A stretch of 64,000 bases of DNA, taken from an uncultured Rhodobiaceae bacterium (GTDB taxonomy: Bacteria; Pseudomonadota; Alphaproteobacteria; RS24). The DNA lies in the NCBI GenBank assembly GCA_937907245.1, contig CALCUM010000003.1, forward strand, positions 428,501 through 492,500, in the 5' to 3' direction. Positions 34,222-42,305 of the stretch are shown piece by piece. The position numbers and the translations under genes were made by a program. Position 1 is the first letter of the stretch. The number at the start of each line of letters is the position of its first letter. The notes beneath the pieces are model-generated. The model saw nothing but the letters and a program-made list of their open reading frames with translations. It searched no databases and was not told where the DNA came from.

Positions 34222-35747
34222 CCGATCTCATTCTTGTGCTGGGCGACCAATTATCTCCCAACTTGTCGAGCCTTCAAGCCTCCCCCCACGCGCATGTGGT
34301 AATGGCCGAACTCTATGATGAGGCGACCTATGTGGCGCATCATCAACAAAAACTCGTCTTAGTGTTTTCTGCCATGCGCCATTTCGCACAAAGTTTGCGC
34401 GACCAAGGCCGCGACGTCACTTACTTTGCCTATGGCGAGACCCCCGAGCTAAAAAGTTTTACCGATGTGCTGGCACATAAATTAGCTAGCGGCACGTATG
34501 AGCGCGTGTTCGTGACCGAGCCTGGCGAATATCGCCTCACTCGCCAATTTGCTGATTGGTCGACGCAATTTGACCTCGCCGTCCATGTGTTGCCAGATAC
34601 GCGTTTCCTCGCCAGCCACGACGAATTCGAGACTTGGGTAAGCGGCAAAAAACAGCTCCGTATGGAATTTTTCTATCGCGAAATGCGCCGCAAAACAGGC
34701 CTGCTGATGGAAGGTAAAGACCCGCTCGGCGGACAATGGAATTATGACGCTGAAAATCGCAAGAAATTACCCAAAGGCCACATTTTACCCCAGCGTCTCA
34801 CCTCCCCACCCGATGCCATCACCGCCCAAGTTATGGCGCTGGTGACCGAGCATTTTGGCACGGGCGAAGCGGCCCATTTTGGCACGTTGGAAGGCTTTGG
34901 CTGGCCAGTAACGGCGGCAGAAGCGCAGGCACATTTCGATGATTTCCTCGACCATTGCCTGCCCCATTTTGGGGACTATCAAGATGCGCTTAAATCTGGC
35001 GAAACTTTTCTGTATCACGCCTTAATTGCCACCAGTTTGAACCTTGGTCTGCTGGACCCGCTCGAGGTCTGCCGAGCGGCCGAGGCGCGCCTTGCCAACC
35101 AGCAGGCCCCGCTCAATGCGGTAGAGGGCTTTATTCGGCAAATCTTGGGATGGCGCGAATATATCCGCGGTATCTATTGGCTTAAAATGCCGGACTATGA
35201 ACGAGAAAACTTTTTCGACCACGACCGTGCCCTGCCCGATTTTTTCTATAGCGGCGATACCGATATGGCCTGCTTGCGCGAGGCCGTAGAGGCCAGCAAG
35301 ACGCACGCCTATGCGCATCACATTCAACGCTTGATGATTACCGGCAATTTCGCCTTGCTGGCGGGCATAGCGCCTGAGGCCGTCAATCGCTGGTATATGG
35401 AGGTCTATGCCGACGCCTATCAATGGGTGCAATTGCCCAATACGCATGGCATGGCGCTATTCGCCGACGGTGGTTTGGTGGCGTCCAAACCCTATGTATC
35501 TTCCGGCGCCTATATCAACCGCATGTCAGATTATTGCAAAGACTGCCGCTATCAGGTCAAGCAACCCAATGGCGATGACGCCTGCCCGTTCAACTATTTA
35601 TATTGGGATTTCATGATGCGCCACGCCGACACCTTGTCGAGCAATCCACGCATGGGCATGGTCTACCGCAACCTCGACAAAATGGACGACGCAAAAAAAG
35701 CGGGCGCCAAAGCCAGTGCAGCTAAATTTTTGGAGGCCCTAAAATGA
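34218..35747 (+). CDS. phrB: FeS-type photolyase/cryptochrome (PhrB, (6-4) photolyase family)
   Basis: Light-driven DNA repair enzyme of the bacterial FeS-BCP (cryptochrome-pr) group, which repairs (6-4) photoproducts using FAD. The 509-residue protein starts MTDLILVLGDQLSPNL at the ATG overlapping the preceding stop. The N-terminal antenna domain is about 1-130 and the FAD domain about 180-500. IRQILGWREYIRGIYW and YAHHIQRLMITGNFALL are family blocks. The [4Fe-4S] cluster cysteines are expected in the C-terminal SDYCKDCRYQVKQ and DDACPFNYLYWDF segments and in an earlier Cys. Flanked by two small Cys-rich genes, each with a 4-base overlap. Confidence 0.9.
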   Translation: MTDLILVLGDQLSPNLSSLQASPHAHVVMAELYDEATYVAHHQQKLVLVFSAMRHFAQSLRDQGRDVTYFAYGETPELKSFTDVLAHKLASGTYERVFVTEPGEYRLTRQFADWSTQFDLAVHVLPDTRFLASHDEFETWVSGKKQLRMEFFYREMRRKTGLLMEGKDPLGGQWNYDAENRKKLPKGHILPQRLTSPPDAITAQVMALVTEHFGTGEAAHFGTLEGFGWPVTAAEAQAHFDDFLDHCLPHFGDYQDALKSGETFLYHALIATSLNLGLLDPLEVCRAAEARLANQQAPLNAVEGFIRQILGWREYIRGIYWLKMPDYERENFFDHDRALPDFFYSGDTDMACLREAVEASKTHAYAHHIQRLMITGNFALLAGIAPEAVNRWYMEVYADAYQWVQLPNTHGMALFADGGLVASKPYVSSGAYINRMSDYCKDCRYQVKQPNGDDACPFNYLYWDFMMRHADTLSSNPRMGMVYRNLDKMDDAKKAGAKASAAKFLEALK

Positions 35748-35998
35748 GCCAAGACCCAACCCTGCCGAAAGAGGCCCTCGCCCTCAGCATTACTAATTAT
35801 GTAGCCTGCTCCAAATGTGCCGATGAAGTAGCCAACTTAACCCCGCCCGAGAGCTTGCAAAATTATGCCGCCATGGATGTCGGCTTCACCGATTGGGGCG
35901 TGCAAGTTTGGTGTCGTCGCCACAAGGTGAACATTGTGCATATTGATTTTGAAGGCCATAAATTGCCAGCTGATTTCCGTCGACTGGAAATAATATAA
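35744..35998 (+). CDS. Small protein with CxxC and CxxH, coupled to photolyase
   Basis: An 84-residue protein not matched to a family I know. Its ATG overlaps the photolyase stop codon (ATGA). It contains YVACSKCADEV (Cys22, Cys25) and WCRRHKVN (Cys57, His60), a spacing compatible with one zinc site. The middle SLQNYAAMDVGFTDWGVQVW and end HIDFEGHKLPADFRRLEI look like compact mixed alpha/beta. Coupling to the photolyase suggests a role in folding, cluster assembly or substrate handling, but that is inference. Confidence 0.65.
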   Translation: MSQDPTLPKEALALSITNYVACSKCADEVANLTPPESLQNYAAMDVGFTDWGVQVWCRRHKVNIVHIDFEGHKLPADFRRLEII

Positions 35999-36013
35999 AA
36001 CCCAGATAAGGGC

Positions 36014-36736
36014 CTATGCCGGAATTTGTTTTCCGTCCCAAGCGAAGACATGGCCGCTATTTTCGGGCGTCATCGTGTCTATAACATCCAGCAAATATCC
36101 CGCCGCTTGGTCTGGGGTAAATAGTTTCGATGCCGCTACGCCACCGCGAAACGGGGCTGATAAATTCGTCTCCACCGTGCCCGGATGCAGGCCGATAATA
36201 ATCTTTTGTTTATCGCGTCGTGCGGTCTCAATAGCGGCGTTTTTAACAATCATATTTTGCGCCGCTTTGGCTGCCCGATAGCTGGTCCAACCGCCCATGC
36301 GATTGTCGGAGATAGAGCCAACGCGGGCCGAAAGATGCGCCATCACAGCCTTTTCTTCACGCGCCAAAAGCGGCAAGAAATACTTCAACACCATGGCCGG
36401 TCCAATGGCGTTCACAGCCAAGACGCGCGCCATTTTATCGGCGTCTAATTGCCTCAGAGCCTTTTCGGGTTGCAAATCAGCACCCGCATCATGCAGCAGG
36501 CCGGTGGCATTTATAATCAAATGAAAGCGCTCGCCCTTTAGGGTATCGGCCAAAGCTGCCAGAGAGGCCTCATCGCAAATATCGCCTTGCAACAAATCGC
36601 CCGTCGGGTTTCTGGCCACCCCGGTGACCTCGCACCGCGGCGCTAAAGCAGCCATAAGCGCTGCGCCAATGCCGCCGTTGGCGCCAAACACAAGGGCGCG
36701 AAATTGCTCTGGAAAACTATTCGTGAGAACACTCAT
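36014..36736 (-). CDS. Short-chain dehydrogenase/reductase (C-factor-like)
   Basis: Cytoplasmic NAD(P)-dependent oxidoreductase of the SDR superfamily, 240 residues. N-terminal nucleotide motif LVFGANGGIGAAL (about 14-26), NAxG in IINATGLLHD, and the catalytic set with Tyr-Lys in YRAAKAAQNM (SYRAAK near 160). The segment GLHPGTVETNLSAPF is typical of the CsgA/C-factor-like group. It is convergent with the photolyase trio; SDR genes of this type are often near photolyases in marine bacteria, a remembered association. Substrate unknown. Confidence 0.85.
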   Translation of the reverse strand: MSVLTNSFPEQFRALVFGANGGIGAALMAALAPRCEVTGVARNPTGDLLQGDICDEASLAALADTLKGERFHLIINATGLLHDAGADLQPEKALRQLDADKMARVLAVNAIGPAMVLKYFLPLLAREEKAVMAHLSARVGSISDNRMGGWTSYRAAKAAQNMIVKNAAIETARRDKQKIIIGLHPGTVETNLSAPFRGGVAASKLFTPDQAAGYLLDVIDTMTPENSGHVFAWDGKQIPA

Positions 36737-36751
36737 AAAACCGGTACGCCC

Positions 36752-37159
36752 TTAAAACTCTAATAAGTCCCGCATCTCTTGGATACTTTTTTCAGGCTCT
36801 GCATGAGCCTGCGCCTCGCCAACGCCCCAAATGGGGCCGGGCCAAGCCGCGTCTCCAACATGGCGCGCCACCACATGCACATGTAATTGGCGCACCATAT
36901 TGCCAAGGTTCGCGACATTCATTTTATCGGCGCCCGTGGCCTGCTTGAGAGCTTTAGACGCGTGCATCGATAGCGCAAATAAATGGCTTTGCATCGGTTC
37001 GCCCAGATCGTGCCAGTCTTCTGCCTCGGGCACTTGCGGTATTAAAACCAGCCAAGTGTAGCGGGCATCCTTCATCAAACGAAACTCGACGCCATCGCGC
37101 GTGCCGAGCCAAAAACTGTCTTGCTCTAATGTCTCGTTCAAGACCCAGTCTGGCGTCAT
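36752..37159 (-). CDS. HIT-family nucleotide hydrolase
   Basis: Histidine-triad protein of 135 residues that should hydrolyse or transfer nucleotidyl groups. The triad motif is in MVRQLHVHVVARHVGD (His-x-His-x plus a further hydrophobic-His, near residues 93-102). The fold is completed by SHLFALSMHASKALKQ and NVANLGNM. Its start overlaps by one base the stop of the metallo-hydrolase gene (TAATG on the minus strand), so the pair is translationally coupled. Exact substrate not predictable. Confidence 0.85.
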   Translation of the reverse strand: MTPDWVLNETLEQDSFWLGTRDGVEFRLMKDARYTWLVLIPQVPEAEDWHDLGEPMQSHLFALSMHASKALKQATGADKMNVANLGNMVRQLHVHVVARHVGDAAWPGPIWGVGEAQAHAEPEKSIQEMRDLLEF

Positions 37160-37806
37160 TAATTTAGCGCCGCATCAGAGCAAAACGGATTGGTTTTCTT
37201 TTCGTGCTCAAAAGTCGACGTCGGCCCGTGCCCTGGAATAAACGTAATGTCCAAGCCCAAAGGCCACAGGCGCTCGGTAATGCTATCGATGAGCTGCTGA
37301 TGATTGCCTTTGGGAAAATCTGTGCGCCCTATCGAGCCTTGAAAAATAACATCGCCCACCATGGCAACTTTATCTTGCGACTGCACAAACACAACATGGC
37401 CCGGCGTATGGCCAGGACAATGCACCACATCGAACGTCACCCCCGCCACTTCCACGCTGTCGCCGTGTTCTAGCCATTGGTCGGGCTCAAAGGCCAGGGC
37501 TTCGGGAAAGCCGTATTGAGCGGCGGCATCTGGCATGCCATCGATCCAAAACTTATCGTCTTTATGCGGGCCAATAATCGGGATGGCGCGCGCTTGCGCC
37601 ATATGTGCCACGGCGCCAGCATGGTCTAGGTGGCCATGCGTCACCAAAATCTTTTCCACCTTAATGCCTTGCTCATCGATAAATTTATCGAGAAGCGCAA
37701 GGTCGCCACCAGGGTCGACAATGCCGCCCCTCTTGGTTTCTTCGTTCCAAAATACCGTGCAGTTTTGCTGAAACGGCGTCACGGGAATAATTTGATAGCG
37801 CAGCAT
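37159..37806 (-). CDS. Metallo-beta-lactamase-fold hydrolase (GloB-like)
   Basis: Zinc-dependent hydrolase of the glyoxalase II-like group. The start is the ATG complementary to 37804-37806 with GGAG upstream, giving 215 residues. The zinc motif is VTHGHLDHAG (HxHxDH, about 55-63), with further ligands in VVHCPGHTPGH and MVGDVIFQGSIGR and FIPGHGP. These match hydroxyacylglutathione hydrolase relatives that often act on unknown thioesters. It overlaps the HIT gene at its end. Confidence 0.85.
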   Translation of the reverse strand: MLRYQIIPVTPFQQNCTVFWNEETKRGGIVDPGGDLALLDKFIDEQGIKVEKILVTHGHLDHAGAVAHMAQARAIPIIGPHKDDKFWIDGMPDAAAQYGFPEALAFEPDQWLEHGDSVEVAGVTFDVVHCPGHTPGHVVFVQSQDKVAMVGDVIFQGSIGRTDFPKGNHQQLIDSITERLWPLGLDITFIPGHGPTSTFEHEKKTNPFCSDAALN

Positions 37807-37892
37807 GTCATCTCCTAAGCGTTGCACCAACATAAAGCTTTTGGCAGCAGAATCAAATCAGCTTAAGTTTTTAAAGGTAAGTTTAACAATCG

Positions 37893-37906
37893 AAAGGAGG
37901 TGATCC
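37893..37906 (+). promoter_or_regulatory. 14-base extended Shine-Dalgarno (full 16S 3'-tail complement)
   Basis: AAAGGAGGTGATCC matches the complement of the usual bacterial 16S rRNA 3' end over 14 bases, far longer than the 4-6 bases found elsewhere in this window. A TTG at 37908-37910 sits at a normal spacing (7 bases after GGAGG) and opens a 30-codon frame. Confidence 0.8.
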
Positions 37907-37907
37907 A

Positions 37908-38000
37908 TTGTCTATTTATCGGAAGCATTTGAGGTTTCAAAGCCAGCGTGAAATTAGGAATGTGGAGCAGCCTTCGCTGTCCAAGGACGCGCAAAAATAA
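37908..38000 (+). CDS. Tiny ORF with extreme ribosome-binding site (candidate leader peptide)
   Basis: TTG-initiated frame of 30 residues ending at TAA 37998-38000; the product would begin MSIYRKHLRFQSQREI and end SKDAQK, basic and hydrophilic. The strong case is the 14-base Shine-Dalgarno, not the peptide. ATT (37907) opens a second short frame. Downstream come an IR (38001-38022, TTGGGTTT/AAATCCAA) and a terminator (38053-38082) just before the sugar kinase start. It may be a leader peptide, a small protein gene with its own terminator, or a small RNA that merely carries the tail complement. I do not recognise the peptide. Confidence 0.5.
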   Translation: MSIYRKHLRFQSQREIRNVEQPSLSKDAQK

Positions 38001-38006
38001 TTGGGT

Positions 38007-38036
38007 TTGACCTCAAATCCAACCAAGATTTTAAAT
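38007..38036 (+). promoter_or_regulatory. Possible promoter for the sugar kinase
   Basis: TTGACC (38007-38012) and TTAAAT (38031-38036) with an 18-base spacer could start a kinase transcript within the hairpin region. It competes with the reading of this segment as part of a leader transcript. Confidence 0.25.
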
Positions 38037-38052
38037 CAAGACTTTAAATCGG

Positions 38053-38082
38053 GGGCGTCTGCTATAGGCAGGCGCCCTTTTT
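38053..38082 (+). terminator. Intrinsic terminator or attenuator before the sugar kinase
   Basis: GGGCGTCTG (38053-38061) pairs with CAGGCGCCC (38069-38077) with one G-U pair, followed by TTTTTGGTTTT. It ends 14 bases before the kinase start codon, close enough to act as an attenuator of that gene or simply as the end of the small upstream transcript. Confidence 0.8.
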
Positions 38083-38098
38083 GGTTTTATAAGCATTT

Positions 38099-39574
38099 AT
38101 GACAGTTTTTCTCGGCATTGATTTAGGCGCCAGCAGCGTCAAAGCCTGTCTGCTTTATGCAGATGGCCGTTCTTTGGAACGCCGCGACTTAGTGCGCGCC
38201 AATGTAAAAACCTATCCCCTCGAGGCGGGTCATAGCGAACAAGACCCCGCCATTTGGCGCCAAGCCATGGCCGAGGCACTGGCGCAATTGAACGAGGCCC
38301 ATGGCGATGACATGGCAAAGCTTCAAGGCATCAGCTTTTCAGGTGGCGCGCATATCGGCGTGTTGTGCGACGCCAAAGCCCAGCCCTTACGCAATGCCAT
38401 TATGTGGGATGACCAACGCGGAGCCGCCATCGCCGCTGAATTGGCGGCAAGCGGCGAAGTGGAAGCAATAACCGGCAATCGCCCCAATGCGACTTGGACG
38501 CTGCCGCAACTGATTTGGTTGGGCCAACATGAGCCAGATCTTATGGCTAAAACGGAGCGATTATATTTCGCCAAAGACTGGCTGCGCGCCCAATTGACCA
38601 ACACATTTTCCAGCGATGCCACCGAAGCCGTAGGCTCGATGATGGCCAATAAAAACGGCACTTGGAACCGCGAGTTACAAGCAAGGAGCGGCTTACCCGA
38701 AACCGCCTTTGCCCCGCTGTTGGCCCCCATGGATAAAGCCGGCGAAGTAACCCCTGCCAGCGCACAAGAGTTCGGCTTGCCCGAAGGCGTGCCTGTCTAT
38801 CAAGGGGCCATAGACACTTCGATGGAATGGCTATGCGCAGGCCAGCAAGCCGAAGATATGGCCAGCTTAAAATTGGCCTCAGCCGGCGTATTGGCTTTGA
38901 CCAGCGCCAACACCCAAAGCTTTGCGCCCGTCTCTTTCTATCCGCATATTGTGTCGGGCTTACACTATCACGCCGCTGGCATGAGCGATTGCATGGGCGC
39001 CATCGATTGGGTGCGCCAAACCCTGACGCCCAACCTCAGCCCCTCCGAGTTTTCCCAAGCCGCCAGCCAAGCCCCCATGGGCGCCGATGAATTGTTGTTT
39101 TACCCTTATCTATCAGGCGCCCGAGCGCCCTTTTGGGATGCGAGCTTGAGTGCCCAAATGCGCGGCCTCACGCGCGGCCATACCAGCAGCGCCATCGCGC
39201 GGGCAGCCTATGAGGGCGTCGGCCATGTACTCAACGCTATTTGGCAAGACATGACGCAGCGCTTGGGCCACACGCCAACTAGCCTAAACGTCTTGGGAGG
39301 CGGTTCGCAGGCATCGTTTTTCTGCCAAATTTTAGCCGATATGCTGAACGTCGAGCTTCGCGCCGGCAGCGAGAGCGATTGTGCTTTTGCCACGGCGCTC
39401 CTAGCGGCAACGGCGCAAGGTGAGTTTGAGAGCCTCAGCCAAGCTGCCCATGTGGCCTATCAACCTAGCGCACAGTTTACCCCTGACAAACAAGCGCATG
39501 CGGGTTACGCTAGTCTTCATGATAAATTTATGTCGCGCCACCAAACCAGTTCGAAGGCGCGGACAAACCGCTGA
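38099..39574 (+). CDS. FGGY-family sugar kinase, xylulokinase-like
   Basis: Phosphorylates a pentulose or related sugar with ATP. The 491-residue protein has the FGGY two-domain fold: GIDLGASSVKACLL at the N-terminus (ATP phosphate loop, residues 6-19), MWDDQRG (substrate Asp-Asp, about 101-107), the GAIDTSMEW block about 235, and the C-terminal FGGY element VLGGGSQASFFCQILADML. Xylulokinase is the best guess. No strong Shine-Dalgarno is visible; it begins just after a hairpin/T-run (38053-38082). A crotonase gene follows after 24 bases. Confidence 0.82.
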   Translation: MTVFLGIDLGASSVKACLLYADGRSLERRDLVRANVKTYPLEAGHSEQDPAIWRQAMAEALAQLNEAHGDDMAKLQGISFSGGAHIGVLCDAKAQPLRNAIMWDDQRGAAIAAELAASGEVEAITGNRPNATWTLPQLIWLGQHEPDLMAKTERLYFAKDWLRAQLTNTFSSDATEAVGSMMANKNGTWNRELQARSGLPETAFAPLLAPMDKAGEVTPASAQEFGLPEGVPVYQGAIDTSMEWLCAGQQAEDMASLKLASAGVLALTSANTQSFAPVSFYPHIVSGLHYHAAGMSDCMGAIDWVRQTLTPNLSPSEFSQAASQAPMGADELLFYPYLSGARAPFWDASLSAQMRGLTRGHTSSAIARAAYEGVGHVLNAIWQDMTQRLGHTPTSLNVLGGGSQASFFCQILADMLNVELRAGSESDCAFATALLAATAQGEFESLSQAAHVAYQPSAQFTPDKQAHAGYASLHDKFMSRHQTSSKARTNR

Positions 39575-39598
39575 CGTAAAGAGACAAAGGAAATGACC

Positions 39599-40441
39599 AT
39601 GGAAAACCGGATTGATTATCGCGTAGAGAACCACATTGCACATGTGCACCTTATTCGAGCCGACAAAATGAACGCCCTCGATGCTGAGATGATGGATGCC
39701 CTCATCGAAGCCGGCGAACGGGTCAAAGCCGACGCGAGCCTTCGTGCCGTCGTTCTTTCTGGCGAAGGCCGTGCGTTTTGCGCAGGCCTTGATATGGGTA
39801 ATTTTGCAGCCATGGCCGGTGGCGGCGATGCTGGCGTGAGCGGCAATAGCAAAGAGCGCCAACTCTTAGCCACCCGCAGCCATGGCCTTGCCAATCGGCC
39901 GCAAAAAGTAGCTTTCACTTGGCGCGAAGTGCAAATCCCCGTTATTGCTGCGGCACAAGGCTTTGCCTTGGGCGGTGGGTTTCAAGTATTTATGGGCGCC
40001 GATATGCGCTACGCAGCCCCCGGCACTAAGTTTTCCATCATGGAATCGCGCTGGGGCCTTGTGCCAGATATGGGCACCACCCATGTGATGGCGCGTTTGG
40101 CGCGCGAAGACATTGTGAAAGAATTAGCCATGACCGCGCGTATTTTTGAAGCCGAAGAAGCCTATGAACACGGCTTCTTGACCCGCATTTGCGACGACCC
40201 GATTGCCGCCGCTTTTGAAACCGCCACGGCCATTGCCACGCGCAACCCAGACGCTATCCGCGCTACCAAACAGCTTTTCAACGAGCCAGCCGACAGGTTT
40301 GTAGCCGAAACCTTGATGCTGGAAAGCGTGCTGCAAGATGAGATTATAGGCTCCCCCAATCAAATCGAAGCGGTGAAAGCCGAGCTAGAGGGTCGTGCGG
40401 CGGTATTTACCGATAAGGCCGCGCAAAAAGCGGCCGAGTAA
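39599..40441 (+). CDS. Enoyl-CoA hydratase/isomerase family protein (crotonase 1)
   Basis: Crotonase-fold enzyme acting on an acyl-CoA, 280 residues from the ATG at 39599 with AAAGGA at good spacing (the nearer ATG at 39593 is too close to it). N-terminal oxyanion block LSGEGRAFCAGLDMGNFAAM (about 58-77), a second oxyanion-hole stretch ALGGGFQVFMGADMRYA and the later SIMESRWGLVPDMGTTH. A Glu at the place of the classical catalytic Glu (MESRWG) is present; the second acid is not clear, so hydratase versus isomerase activity is open. Shares an identical 16-base leader with the crotonase at 46232. Confidence 0.85.
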   Translation: MENRIDYRVENHIAHVHLIRADKMNALDAEMMDALIEAGERVKADASLRAVVLSGEGRAFCAGLDMGNFAAMAGGGDAGVSGNSKERQLLATRSHGLANRPQKVAFTWREVQIPVIAAAQGFALGGGFQVFMGADMRYAAPGTKFSIMESRWGLVPDMGTTHVMARLAREDIVKELAMTARIFEAEEAYEHGFLTRICDDPIAAAFETATAIATRNPDAIRATKQLFNEPADRFVAETLMLESVLQDEIIGSPNQIEAVKAELEGRAAVFTDKAAQKAAE

Positions 40442-40447
40442 GCTCGC

Positions 40448-41458
40448 TCAGCCAGCCCAAATACCGCTCATCCGATCGATGAGCCAGTATACCGAAACGC
40501 CGCCGATAAGAACTATCGGTACTTGTGCCATCGACGGATAGCGGGAGACGGGTTTGGCCAAAAGCCGACCCGCCACCAGGGCGGCAGCCACAACGATAAG
40601 CTGTCCGACCTCTAGCCCCACATTAAACAGCGCCAAAGCTGGCAAGGCCAAATCGCGCGGAAGTCCGATATCGCCCAAGACACCGGCAAAGCCAAAGCCA
40701 TGCAAAAGCCCAAAGCCAAAGGCTACCAATTGGGGATAGCGTGTGGCTATTTTCGAGCGCCGCGCCTCCGGCGTTATCAATTCGATGGCAAGGAATAAAA
40801 TCGACAAGGCGATAATCGCCTCCACCACCGCCGAGGGAGCGGTGACCGAACCGACTATCGACAAGGCTAATGTCAGCGAGTGGGCCAAGGTAAAGGCCGT
40901 GATGACATAGACCAAACTGCGCAAGCCCCGCACCAAAAGCACCAGTCCCAAAACAAATAGAATATGGTCGACGCCCAATAGCAAATGCTCAACGCCGAGA
41001 CCAAAATAAGCCGACAGCCCCTCGCCACCCCCGCTGAATTTTCGTACGGGCGTCTCTGCTGTCAGTCGCAAATTACTCGAACTATCATCGAGCAAGCGCA
41101 TCCGAACAAACACATCGGTGATGGTTTTTTGCAAACCCTCAACGCCAATTATTTGCCCCATCAAGCCACCATCGCAGGCCAATTGAAAGCGCTCAATCAA
41201 TACGCCCGGACGGCGCTGCATATGACTATCGCCAGCCCGCGAACAGACTTCGGGAAACACCGGGCGCAAGCCTAGCCCCGCCACTTCAAACCGACTGGTA
41301 TCGCGCACGGGTTGTTTCCAAATCACCTGATAGGTATCGGGCGCGGTTTCGGTAATTTCAATATAGCCTGGGCGCACTTCATGGGCTTGGGCGGGCGCCA
41401 AAAGGCCCATGCAGACCCAAAGCAGGCCAACGAAGAGAAAAGATAACCGCGTCATCAC
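40448..41458 (-). CDS. HupE/UreJ family membrane protein
   Basis: Predicted metal-related membrane protein. The 336-residue protein has a signal peptide (about 1-25, ending APAQA-HE), a roughly 115-residue periplasmic domain, and about six C-terminal spans (from about 150) starting with LGVEHLLLGVDHILFVLGL, whose His and Asp pattern is characteristic of HupE/UreJ-type nickel or cobalt transporters. The Cys in PEVCSRAGDS and CDGG may form a disulfide. It overlaps the parvulin gene by 4 bases. Substrate is unproved; this branch is often named HupE/UreJ_2. Confidence 0.82.
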   Translation of the reverse strand: MMTRLSFLFVGLLWVCMGLLAPAQAHEVRPGYIEITETAPDTYQVIWKQPVRDTSRFEVAGLGLRPVFPEVCSRAGDSHMQRRPGVLIERFQLACDGGLMGQIIGVEGLQKTITDVFVRMRLLDDSSSNLRLTAETPVRKFSGGGEGLSAYFGLGVEHLLLGVDHILFVLGLVLLVRGLRSLVYVITAFTLAHSLTLALSIVGSVTAPSAVVEAIIALSILFLAIELITPEARRSKIATRYPQLVAFGFGLLHGFGFAGVLGDIGLPRDLALPALALFNVGLEVGQLIVVAAALVAGRLLAKPVSRYPSMAQVPIVLIGGVSVYWLIDRMSGIWAG

Positions 41459-42288
41459 TGGTCTTCTACCGGAACCAGCTCAATATCATAAGACGCCCGA
41501 AGCTCTCGCCAAGCTTCCAGTTTAGCGATACGCCCCTGCTCATTGGCCCAGTCTTTGGCTATTTTTTCAGCGATGGCCTCAAAGCGTGCGGGCTGCGTTT
41601 CATACCGCGTATCCACGGCCACCACATGCCAGCCATAGGCGGAACGTATCGGGCCCACCCAATCATCGGGGCTCGCAATGGATTTAGCATCAAACATTTG
41701 GGCCGCAAACTCCGCGCCCATAATTTGCGCCATCTCTAGTTGATCTTGGCGCGTATACGCGCGGTTTAGCATGAACGGTTGACCCAACGAGCGCCAATTT
41801 TTGGCCTCTTTGCCTTTTACTTGAGCCAATAGAGCCTGCGCTTGGGCTTCGTCGCTGGCATAGATATGGCGCCAAGTTAATTTGGCTGGCGTATCATAGG
41901 CCGCCCGATTTTGGTCAAACCAAGCCTTCAGCCCAGCTTCATCGGGCAGCTCTGGTGGATTGTTTTCATCCAGAAAAAACTCAACTTTTTGCGCCAAACG
42001 ACGACGGATAATCACATCCTCATCATCCAAGCCGAGGCGTCTGGCTTCACGAACCAGAATTTCTTCCCGAATATAACCCTCCACCAAGGCATCTAATTCT
42101 TGCGCATTGGGGCGGCGTTTGGTCTGGCCTTCCCATTGCGCCACCAGCTTTTCGACCAATGGCAAGTCAATCAGAATGCGGCTTTCCAAACGTTTTCCGC
42201 TGGCATAGTCGAGGGCAAACAGCCCAAGTCCCAAGACGACGAACCAAACCAGTCGGTCGCGCAAGAGCGTGTTCAATTTTTGCTTCAT
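41455..42288 (-). CDS. Peptidylprolyl isomerase, parvulin type, membrane-anchored
   Basis: Periplasmic folding helper of the PpiC/SurA-like group. The 277-residue protein has an N-terminal membrane anchor (about 13-30, LVWFVVLGLGLFALDYA), a helical chaperone part (about 40-130), and a PPIase domain (about 135-245) with WRHIYASDEAQAQALLAQVKG and VGPIRSAYGWHVVAVD. Ends EDQ. Its stop overlaps the HupE/UreJ start. It sits between the DUF3604 and HupE/UreJ genes, and that trio is probably one operon, with the isomerase acting on a co-encoded secreted protein. Confidence 0.85.
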   Translation of the reverse strand: MKQKLNTLLRDRLVWFVVLGLGLFALDYASGKRLESRILIDLPLVEKLVAQWEGQTKRRPNAQELDALVEGYIREEILVREARRLGLDDEDVIIRRRLAQKVEFFLDENNPPELPDEAGLKAWFDQNRAAYDTPAKLTWRHIYASDEAQAQALLAQVKGKEAKNWRSLGQPFMLNRAYTRQDQLEMAQIMGAEFAAQMFDAKSIASPDDWVGPIRSAYGWHVVAVDTRYETQPARFEAIAEKIAKDWANEQGRIAKLEAWRELRASYDIELVPVEDQ

Positions 42289-42305
42289 GCGTGTTGTCTT
42301 CAGTC

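Noticed and set aside
37893..37906. Fragment of a 16S rRNA gene
   Set aside because: Only 14 bases match the 16S tail complement, flanking bases do not continue into 16S; better read as a Shine-Dalgarno.
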